This document shows positions 58,109-64,000 of a stretch of DNA of 64,000 nt, in pieces. The stretch lies in NCBI GenBank assembly GCA_037414955.1, contig JBBEWH010000138.1, positions 1-64,000 of the forward strand, in the 5' to 3' direction. Position 1 is the first letter of the stretch, and each line of letters starts with the position of its first letter. The translations under genes and the position numbers were made by a program. The notes under the pieces are model-generated. The model ran no database searches, was not told the origin of the DNA, and saw only the letters and a list, made by a program, of their open reading frames with translations. This stretch comes from Phytohabitans sp037414955. Lineage in GTDB: Bacteria > Actinomycetota > Actinomycetes > Mycobacteriales > Micromonosporaceae.

Positions 58109-59085
58109 TGTCCACGGCGACCGTGTCGTACATCCTGAGCGGCCGCCGGGACCGGAAGAACCCGGTCACCGACGAGACCCGCGCGCGGGTCCTCGCCTCC
58201 GTCCGGGCGCTCGGCTATCAGCGCAACCACGCCGCGCGCAGCCTGCGCCGGCAGCGCACCGACTTCGTCGCCGTCGTCTACCGGCCGCCGTCCAGCCCGT
58301 GGAGCGAGCGCCTCGTCGACCAGCTCCACGAGGCCGCGCGCCAGCGGGGCTACTCGGTGATCCTGCTGCCGGTGGGGCCGGACGACCGCACCGGCAACGT
58401 GCTGCGGGTGCTCCGCGAGCAGTATGTCGACGGCGCGCTCGTCCTGCCCAGCCACGCCGTGCCGACCAGCGAGCTGGCCGCGCTCGCCCGGCATGGCCTC
58501 GCCCTGGTGGTGTATGACGACCACGTCCGGCCGGCCGGGTTCGATGTGGTCCGGCGGGACCAGGCGGTCGCCTGCCGGGCCGCCGTCGCCCATCTCGTCG
58601 ACACCGGGCACCGGCGCATCGCATACCTGGGGCACGGCCGCCCGGGTGAGCCGCCGGACGACGATCTGCGCTTCGGCGCGTACCGGTCCATGTTGGCCGA
58701 TCGCGGTCTGTCCTATGACGACTCGCTGGTGCGCGCGGCGGCCGACTCGCGGTCGGCGGCCTATCAGGCCGCCACCGACCTGCTCGGCCGGCGCGACCGG
58801 CCGGACGCGATCTTCTCCGCCTCCGACCGGGGCGCCCTCGCCGCGATCTGGGCCACCGTCCAACAAGGATTGCGGGTGCCGGAGGACGTGGCGGTCGTGG
58901 GCGTCGGGAACACCGACGAGGGGGCGGTCGTCAGCCCGGCTCTGACGAGCGTCGGCACCCCGAGCTTCGATTTCACCAATGTGGTGGATCGGCTTTTCGA
59001 GCGGATCCACGAACCAGCCAAGGCCCTGGGCACGGTCCTGCGCCAACCCTGGGAACTGATTGTGCGCGAATCCACCCCCCGATGA
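58108..59085 (+). CDS. LacI-family transcriptional regulator (DNA-binding domain frameshifted)
   Basis: As it stands this reading frame encodes 325 residues starting VSTATVSYILSGRRD, the second part of the LacI HTH, then the hinge (YQRNHAARSLR) and a full periplasmic-binding-protein-like sugar-sensing domain (about 48-320; FVAVVYRPPSSPWSER, YDDHVRP, DAIFSASDRGALA, VAVVGVGNTDEGAV). The first helix lies in another frame just upstream, separated by a one-base deletion in a G run, and an in-frame TGA at 58087 blocks extension. Without that helix the protein should not bind its operator normally. It sits upstream of a permease relic and a sulfatase, typical targets of a carbohydrate LacI repressor. 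Confidence 0.8.
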   Translation: MSTATVSYILSGRRDRKNPVTDETRARVLASVRALGYQRNHAARSLRRQRTDFVAVVYRPPSSPWSERLVDQLHEAARQRGYSVILLPVGPDDRTGNVLRVLREQYVDGALVLPSHAVPTSELAALARHGLALVVYDDHVRPAGFDVVRRDQAVACRAAVAHLVDTGHRRIAYLGHGRPGEPPDDDLRFGAYRSMLADRGLSYDDSLVRAAADSRSAAYQAATDLLGRRDRPDAIFSASDRGALAAIWATVQQGLRVPEDVAVVGVGNTDEGAVVSPALTSVGTPSFDFTNVVDRLFERIHEPAKALGTVLRQPWELIVRESTPR

Positions 59086-59190
59086 AAGGGCACGCCATGC
59101 GCCGTCCTGCTGTTCCTGCCCACCGCGCTGCTGTTCGCCGTCACGCAGCGGTACCTGGTGCGCGGCATCGCGCTGACGGGGCTTAAATGA
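59086..59190 (+). pseudogene. Relic of a sugar ABC transporter permease (C-terminus)
   Basis: The frame ending at 59190 reads LLFLPTALLFAVTQRYLV then RGIALTGLK and stop. This is the C-terminal helix and tail of a MalG-type permease (compare LPALLFYLVAERHLISGL in the intact permease at 62176-63003). The rest is missing and the frame has no start codon. Its TGA overlaps the sulfatase ATG (ATGA), as in an intact operon. Just before it, AAAGGG and ATGCGCCGT look like the start of a binding-protein gene, so an internal deletion probably joined the first codons of that gene to the end of the permease (inference). Confidence 0.6.
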
Positions 59191-60485
59191 CCAACGTCGT
59201 CGTCTTCCTCAGCGACCAGCAGCGGTCCGACTCGGTCGGGGCGTACGGCAACCCGCTCGACCTCACGCCCGAGCTCGACCGGGCGGCGGACGGCGGCACG
59301 CTGGTCCGCCACGCGTTCTCGGCACAGCCGGTGTGCGCGCCGACCCGGGCCATGCTCCAGACGGGGCAGTACCAGAACCGCACCGGCGTCTACCGCAATG
59401 GCATCCCGCTGCCGCCGGACGTGCCCACGCTCGCCCACCATTTCCGGGCCGCCGGCTACGACACCGGCTACATCGGAAAGTGGCACCTCGCCGGCACCGA
59501 CTCCGCGCCGGTACCGCCGCACCTGCGCGGCGGCTACCAGTACTGGCTGGCGGCCGACGTGGTGGAGTTCATCTCCGACGCCTACGACGCCCGGCTCTAC
59601 GACGGCGCCGGCGCCGAGGTGCGACTGCCCGGCTACCGCGCGGACGCCTATGTGGACGCCGCGATCCGCTGGCTCGCACAGCCGCGCGAAAAACCGTTCT
59701 ACCTGTTCCTGTCGCTCATCGAGCCGCACCACCAGAACACCCGCGACGACTACCCGGCGCCGGCCGGATACGCCGACCGGTACGCGAACCGCTGGACCCC
59801 GGCGGACCTGGCCGCGCTCGGCGGGTCCACATCGGAGCACCTCGCCGGCTACTGGGGCATGGTGAAACGGGTCGACGAGGCGTTCGGCCGGCTGCTGGAC
59901 GCGTTGACCAGCCTGGGCCTGCGCGACGACACGGTGGTGGCCTACACGTCCGACCACGGCTGCCATTTCAAGACCCGCAACGGCGAGTACAAGCGCTCGG
60001 CGCACGAGGCGTCGATCCGGGTACCCCTGGTGCTGTCCGGTCCCGGCTTTACCGGCGCGGAGCCTGAGCGGCTGGTCAGCCTCATCGACCTGCCGCCGAC
60101 CCTGCTGGACGCGGCCGGCCTGCCCGTGCCGCCCGAAATGCAGGGCCGGTCGCTGCTCGCACCACCGCCCGACACGGACGAGGTGTTCATCCAGATCAGC
60201 GAATCCCAGGTAGGCCGCGCCATCCGCACCCGCCGCTGGAAGTACGCGGTGGTGGCGCCGGGTGCGGACGGCTGGGACGCCCCAGGCGCGACGGAGTACG
60301 TCGAGGACCTCCTCTACGACCTGGACGCCGACCCCCACGAGCTGACCAACCTCGCCAGCCACCCCGACTACGCGGCGGTAGCCGCCCACCTCCGCGCCCG
60401 CTTAATCGCCCACATGGTGACCGCCGGCGAACCCGCCCCCACAATCACCCCCGCGCACCCCGCGCACCCCGCGCCCGCGCGTTGA
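59187..60485 (+). CDS. Sulfatase
   Basis: A 432-residue type I sulfatase. The core motif is C50-A-P-T-R54 followed by MLQTG (CxPxR-x4-TG), where Cys50 would be converted to formylglycine. VVVFLSDQQR supplies early metal-site residues; GYIGKWHL and TSDHGCHFKTRNGEYKRSAHEAS supply further active-site residues. It removes sulfate esters from carbohydrates or phenols. No signal peptide is evident, so it acts in the cytoplasm, consistent with uptake of sulfated sugars by the now-broken transporter. The TGA stop lies in a family B hairpin. The ATG overlaps the permease relic. Confidence 0.92.
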   Translation: MTNVVVFLSDQQRSDSVGAYGNPLDLTPELDRAADGGTLVRHAFSAQPVCAPTRAMLQTGQYQNRTGVYRNGIPLPPDVPTLAHHFRAAGYDTGYIGKWHLAGTDSAPVPPHLRGGYQYWLAADVVEFISDAYDARLYDGAGAEVRLPGYRADAYVDAAIRWLAQPREKPFYLFLSLIEPHHQNTRDDYPAPAGYADRYANRWTPADLAALGGSTSEHLAGYWGMVKRVDEAFGRLLDALTSLGLRDDTVVAYTSDHGCHFKTRNGEYKRSAHEASIRVPLVLSGPGFTGAEPERLVSLIDLPPTLLDAAGLPVPPEMQGRSLLAPPPDTDEVFIQISESQVGRAIRTRRWKYAVVAPGADGWDAPGATEYVEDLLYDLDADPHELTNLASHPDYAAVAAHLRARLIAHMVTAGEPAPTITPAHPAHPAPAR

Positions 60486-60555
60486 TCGAGGAAAAGTCGT
60501 GGCTATGATGTCTCGATTTATCGGGATTCGATAGCCACGATTCTTCCTCGATCGA
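60482..60555. repeat. Family B hairpin repeat 2
   Basis: Arms at 60482-60506 and 60531-60555 (TTGATCGAGGAAAAGTCGTG core) pair almost perfectly. It lies across the convergent ends of the sulfatase and cobalamin-binding genes and holds the stop codons of both. Confidence 0.88.
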
Positions 60556-61411
60556 CGGCAGGGAGCGGCGCGGTTGGGTGCAGGATCGCGGCGATCGCCT
60601 CGACGCCCTCCACCACGCGTGGGCCGGGGCGTACGACCAAGCCGTCACCGTCGATCGCCCACACCGCCGCGTCCGGGAAGTGCGGCACCACCTGCTCGGC
60701 CTGCGCGGCCGCGCCCTCCAGGTGGAAGCCGCACGGCGTCACCAGTACGACGTCCGGGTCGGCGGCGGTCAGCTCCGCCCAGGTGGTCTCCACCGAGCGG
60801 GCGCCGGGCCGCGCGGCCACCGGCTCGCCGCCGGCCGCGGACACCAGGTCGGGCACCCAGTGCCCGGCGGTGAACGGCGGGTCCACCCACTCGACGATCG
60901 CCACGCGCGGCCGCGGCCGGCCCGCCACGGCCGCGGTCACCACGGCCAACCGGGCGCGCAGGCCAGCGACGAGGGCGGCGGCCCGATCCGGTACGCCGGC
61001 GCGGTCACCGACGGCGACGATGGTGTCGAGGACCTCGTCGAGCGTGTACGGGTCGAGCGAGAGCACGTCGGCCCGGCAGCCGAGATAGTCGAGCGCGTCG
61101 GAGACGTGGTCGGACGGGAGCGCGCAGACCCGGCACAAATCCTGGGTCAGGATCAACTCGGGCTCCAGGCCGGCGAGCGCGTCCGCGTGCAGGGTGTAGA
61201 GGTCGGCGCCGGCCGCCAGCTGCGCCTTCACGTAACCGTCGATTTCCGCCGGGCTCATGCCGCGGGTGTCCCGGCCGCCCACCACGACGGTCTTGTCGCG
61301 GCGGGCCTCGGCCGGCTCGTCGCACTCGAAGGTCACGCCGACCAGGTCGTCGCCGAGCCCGAGGGCGTAGACGATCTCGGTCGCGGAGGGCAGCAACGAC
61401 ACCACACGCAC
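60518..61411 (-). CDS. Cobalamin-binding protein (BtuF/periplasmic-binding family)
   Basis: A 297-residue class III substrate-binding fold. VVSLLPSATEIVYALGLGDDLVGVTFECD, ILTQDLCRVCALP and VAIVEWVDPPFTAGHWVPDL are the landmarks of the BtuF-type cobalamin-binding branch. The GTG at 61411 gives a protein without an obvious signal peptide or lipobox, as in many actinobacterial homologues; its location is uncertain. No btuCD genes are adjacent. It may serve the B12-dependent mutase encoded elsewhere in the window, but this is inference. Its stop is in the loop of the family B hairpin. Confidence 0.8.
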   Translation of the reverse strand: MRVVSLLPSATEIVYALGLGDDLVGVTFECDEPAEARRDKTVVVGGRDTRGMSPAEIDGYVKAQLAAGADLYTLHADALAGLEPELILTQDLCRVCALPSDHVSDALDYLGCRADVLSLDPYTLDEVLDTIVAVGDRAGVPDRAAALVAGLRARLAVVTAAVAGRPRPRVAIVEWVDPPFTAGHWVPDLVSAAGGEPVAARPGARSVETTWAELTAADPDVVLVTPCGFHLEGAAAQAEQVVPHFPDAAVWAIDGDGLVVRPGPRVVEGVEAIAAILHPTAPLPAVDRGRIVAIESR

Positions 61412-61457
61412 ACCCCCATCTTGAGGGATGGCTTGACCATGGGGAAGGATCTTGATC

Positions 61458-62114
61458 ATGGGACAGGATGACGGGATGCGGGTGCTGCTGGTAGGCGATT
61501 CGACGGTGACCGACGACGCCGGCTGGGGTGCGGGCTTCCGGGCGCGCATGGCACCCGGCGCCGAATGCCTCAACCACGCGGCGAGCGGGCGCAGCTCCAA
61601 GAGCTACCGCGACGAGGGACTCTGGAAGACCGCTCTGACCACCGGGGCCGACTATGTGCTCATCCAGTTCGGCCACAACGACCAGCCGGGCAAGGGGCCG
61701 GAGCGGGAGACCGACCCGGACACCGGCTTCGCCGCGAACCTGGCGCGGTACGTGGCCGAAGCCCGCGCGGCGGCGATGCAGCCGGTGCTGGTCACCTCGC
61801 TGACCCGGCGCCAGTTCGACGCGGCTGGCGAGCGCCTGCGCGACACGCTCGGCCCGTACGCCGCCGCCACCCGCCGGGTCGCCACCGACGTCGGCGTCCC
61901 GCTGATCGACCTCCACCCGGCCAGTACCCACCTCTGCGAGACGCTCGGCCCGCTCGGCTGCGATCTGATCTCACCGCGCGAGCCCGACGGGAGCGTGGAC
62001 ACCACGCACCTCAACGCCACCGGTGGCCTTCGGATCGGCGGCCTCGTCGCGGACCTCGCCCGCGCGGCGGTACCCGGACTGCGCCCCTTTCTCACGCCAG
62101 CACCGGGCTCATGA
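61458..62114 (+). CDS. SGNH hydrolase, rhamnogalacturonan acetylesterase-like
   Basis: A 218-residue esterase of the SGNH fold. Block I VLLVGDSTV (Ser), block II LNHAASGRSSKSYRDEGLW (Gly), block III QFGHNDQPGKG (Asn) and block V DTTHLNATGGLRIG (Asp/His) match rhamnogalacturonan acetylesterases (YesT/RGAE), which remove acetyl groups from pectin. No signal peptide, so probably intracellular, acting on imported oligosaccharides. The ATG at 61458 has AAGGA eight bases upstream; an ATG at 61476 is possible. Its stop lies in the palindrome downstream. Confidence 0.86.
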   Translation: MGQDDGMRVLLVGDSTVTDDAGWGAGFRARMAPGAECLNHAASGRSSKSYRDEGLWKTALTTGADYVLIQFGHNDQPGKGPERETDPDTGFAANLARYVAEARAAAMQPVLVTSLTRRQFDAAGERLRDTLGPYAAATRRVATDVGVPLIDLHPASTHLCETLGPLGCDLISPREPDGSVDTTHLNATGGLRIGGLVADLARAAVPGLRPFLTPAPGS

Positions 62115-62165
62115 TCAAGGCGTCCTTCAAGTCGTTATAGCTACTTGAAGGACGCCTTGATCATG
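62110..62165. repeat. Family A palindromic repeat 17
   Basis: Near-perfect copy (CATGATCAAGGCGTCC; inner CTTCAAGTCGTT) between the convergent esterase and permease genes; gives the esterase its TGA stop. Confidence 0.92.
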
Positions 62166-62175
62166 GGGGTGGCGA

Positions 62176-63003
62176 TCACTCTTTCAGGGAGCCGCCGGTC
62201 AGGCCGCTGATGAGGTGGCGCTCGGCGACCAGGTAGAACAGCAGCGCCGGGATCATCGCGAGGATCACGTAGGCGAGGATCCGCGCGTAGTCCGAGGCGT
62301 ACTGGGTCTGGAACTGCTGCACACCGAGCGGCAGCGTCCACTTGCCCGGGCTGTTCATCACGACCAGCGGCAGCAGGAAGTTGTTCCAGCTGCCGACGAT
62401 GGCGAGCACGGACACGGTGGCGAGCGCCGGCCGGGACATCGGCAGCAGGATCCGCCAGAAGAAGCCGAACGGCGTGCACCCGTCGAGCGTCGCCGACTCC
62501 TCCACCTCACCCGGGATGCTGCGGAAGAAGCCGCGCAGGATGATGATCGTGATCGGCAGGCCGAACGCCGCCTGCGGCAGGATGACCCCCAGCGGGTTGT
62601 CCAGCAGGCCGAACGTGCGCAGCAGCACGAACAGCGGCAGGATGGCCACCGCGAACGGGAACATCAGCCCGATCGCGAAGACGGTGAACAGCAGCTCGCG
62701 GCCGCGGAAGGCGTACCGGGCGAAGATGAACGCGGCCATGGCTGCGGTCCCGACCGTGGCCACGACGGTGGCCACGCCGATGATGGTGCTGTTGACCAGC
62801 AGCCGCCAGAAGGCCGACGACGTCAGCACCTCGGTGTAGTTGCCGGGCACCCACGGGTCGGGCAGGCCGAACGGGTCGGTGGCGAGCTGGCCGTTGCTCT
62901 TGAACCCGCCGAGCACACCGAAAACGACCGGCACGATGATGACCGCGCCGACCATGATCGCGAGCGTGTGCAGCGAGATCGAGCGGCCGGCGCTGCGGCT
63001 CAT
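62176..63003 (-). CDS. Carbohydrate ABC transporter permease (MalG type)
   Basis: A 275-residue inner-membrane permease with six hydrophobic segments. The EAA loop that docks the ATPase is EVEESATLDGCTPFGFFWRILLP (E-x2-A-x2-DG-x9-P type). The C-terminus AERHLISGLTGGSLKE is characteristic of MalG/CUT1 permeases. Its ATG overlaps the stop of the upstream MalF-type gene by four bases (ATGA), so the permeases are co-translated. The ATPase is not adjacent, as usual for actinobacterial CUT1 systems sharing MsiK. Confidence 0.93.
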   Translation of the reverse strand: MSRSAGRSISLHTLAIMVGAVIIVPVVFGVLGGFKSNGQLATDPFGLPDPWVPGNYTEVLTSSAFWRLLVNSTIIGVATVVATVGTAAMAAFIFARYAFRGRELLFTVFAIGLMFPFAVAILPLFVLLRTFGLLDNPLGVILPQAAFGLPITIIILRGFFRSIPGEVEESATLDGCTPFGFFWRILLPMSRPALATVSVLAIVGSWNNFLLPLVVMNSPGKWTLPLGVQQFQTQYASDYARILAYVILAMIPALLFYLVAERHLISGLTGGSLKE

Positions 63004-64000
63004 TGGCGGCCTCCCATCACGGTGACGGCTCCTTCAGTGTCGCGGCGCATGACGTACCGCTGGTAGAACAGCCCGAAGACGAGGCTGATGAGGAACATCG
63101 CGATGCTGATCGCGCTGGCGTAGCCGACCTCGAACTGCCGGAAGCCCACCTGGAACATGGTCACGGCCATGGTCTCGGAGGCGTGCACCGGCCCGCCGCC
63201 GGTGAGCACGTAGACCATGTCGAAGAGCTGGATCGTGCCGATGATCGACAGGAAGATGCTGATCCGGATGGTCGGGCCGAGCAGCGGCAGGGTGACGTGC
63301 CGGAACGCCTGCCAGGGGCCCGCGCCGTCGATCGCGGCGGCCTCGATCACCTCCTCCGGGATGCCCTGCCGCCCCGCCAGGTAGAGGATCATGTGGAAGC
63401 CGAAGTACTTCCACGAGATGACCAGGAACAGCGTGTACATCACGACGGACGGCTCGGCCAGCCAGGCGATCGCGAGGCTCTCCAGGCCGACGCTGGACAG
63501 CAGGTGGTTCACCAGCCCGCTCTCCGGCGAGAAGATCATGGTGAAGAGCACGGCCGTGATGACCTCGGACAGCACGTACGGCGCGAAGAAGACCAGCCGG
63601 TAGAAACGGCGCCCGCGGATGCGCTGGTTGAGCAGCATCGCGAGGCCGAGCGACGCCGGCAGCTGGATCACCACGGTCAGCAGGATCAGCAGCACGCCGT
63701 GCCACAGGTCGTCGAGGAAGATCTGATCGTCGAGCAGCCGGCGGAAGTTGCCCAGCCCGATGAAGTCGGTGGGCGGTCCGAAGCCGTTCCAGTTGAAGAA
63801 GCTGGCGTAGGCCGCGACCACGATCGGGGTCAGCACCAGCAGGACGAACAGCAGTAACGCCGGGAACATGAACAGCGCGATGGTCAGCCATCGGCTGCGC
63901 CGCGCCCGGCGGCGGGATCCCGCGCGGGCCGGCTTGCGCGCCGCCCGGGATCCCGCCGCCCCCGTTTCCGGGTGTTCCTCGGCAACCGCTGTGTCGCTAG
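63000..64000 (-). CDS. Carbohydrate ABC transporter permease (MalF type), 5' end outside window
   Basis: An open frame of more than 330 residues running off the right edge; no start codon is available before position 64000. A basic N-terminal tail (S-D-T-A-V-A-E-E then Arg-rich) precedes six hydrophobic segments beginning LTIALFMFPALLLFVLLVL. The EAA loop is EEVIEAAAIDGAGPWQAFRHVTLPLL. It forms the second half of a CUT1 sugar permease with the downstream MalG-type gene; the solute-binding protein gene is probably just beyond the window. The AcylE and sulfatase genes nearby suggest plant or sulfated oligosaccharides as substrates (inference). Confidence 0.92.
   Translation of the reverse strand, partial: SDTAVAEEHPETGAAGSRAARKPARAGSRRRARRSRWLTIALFMFPALLLFVLLVLTPIVVAAYASFFNWNGFGPPTDFIGLGNFRRLLDDQIFLDDLWHGVLLILLTVVIQLPASLGLAMLLNQRIRGRRFYRLVFFAPYVLSEVITAVLFTMIFSPESGLVNHLLSSVGLESLAIAWLAEPSVVMYTLFLVISWKYFGFHMILYLAGRQGIPEEVIEAAAIDGAGPWQAFRHVTLPLLGPTIRISIFLSIIGTIQLFDMVYVLTGGGPVHASETMAVTMFQVGFRQFEVGYASAISIAMFLISLVFGLFYQRYVMRRDTEGAVTVMGGRQ

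Noticed and set aside
59097..59187. A small gene starting at ATG 59097 before the sulfatase
   Set aside because: The 29-codon Arg/Ala-rich product has no features; the other frame clearly encodes a permease C-terminus, so this is more likely a deletion scar.
61435..61460. Possible degenerate family A copy (CTTGACCATGG ... CTTGATCATGG)
   Set aside because: Only one recognisable arm end is present in a divergent promoter, without a pairing arm; too weak to list as a copy.

Overview
The window is GC-rich, densely packed DNA with many GTG starts. Its gene content is typical of a filamentous actinomycete: a ~1,600-residue NAD-glutamate dehydrogenase, a lipoprotein penicillin-binding protein, MeaB with an acyl-CoA mutase, Asp23/Gls24, and long DivIVA/Scy-like coiled-coil proteins. 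A member of the Micromonosporaceae or a close relative is plausible, but I cannot fix the genus from sequence alone. No rRNA, tRNA, CRISPR array, transposase or phage gene was seen.

Layout. 1-804 is non-coding and repeat-rich (inverted hairpins, an 18-bp and a 7-bp tandem array). 805-12771 holds mostly housekeeping genes: VanZ-like protein, membrane protein, acetyltransferase, NAD-glutamate dehydrogenase, penicillin-binding protein, RidA, arginase-family protein and a thioredoxin-TPR protein. 12993-15972 has a secreted beta-helix protein and a divergent MarR/MFS efflux pair with a clear operator palindrome. 16036-21134 is an acyl-CoA/propionate module: acyl-CoA mutase large subunit, Asp23 protein, MeaB GTPase and thiolase, with methylmalonyl-CoA epimerase divergent. 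21143-28289 has a second beta-helix protein, two tandem DivIVA-like filament proteins, an AI-2E-type transporter and an SLC13/ArsB-like permease. 28471-32397 is one giant gene joining a beta-propeller sensor to a membrane-spanning KAP P-loop NTPase. 32602-52270 is a Wzx/Wzy-type extracellular polysaccharide locus: six glycosyltransferases, Wzz-like protein, polymerase/ligase, flippase, sugar nucleotidyltransferase, epimerase, two C-methyltransferases, two PIG-L deacetylases, an asparagine-synthase homologue and a CelD-like acetyltransferase. 53217-57907 has an internally duplicated Cys-containing protein of unknown function, a small zinc-ribbon protein, an AraC regulator divergent from an epimerase, and a secreted SGNH esterase. 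58058-64000 looks like carbohydrate scavenging: a LacI regulator with a frameshifted DNA-binding domain, a relic of a sugar permease, a sulfatase, a cobalamin-binding protein, a rhamnogalacturonan-acetylesterase-like enzyme and an ABC sugar permease pair running off the right edge.

The most striking non-coding feature is a family of about 56-bp near-perfect palindromes (outer arm CATGATCAAGGCGTCC). There are 17 copies in 64 kb, almost all at gene 3' ends. Ten of the 13 convergent gene pairs have one, and an eleventh has an analogous hairpin from a second family. Many copies supply the stop codon of the adjoining gene through the TCATGA/TGATCA core. They behave like bidirectional terminators or mobile REP-type elements adapted to gene ends.
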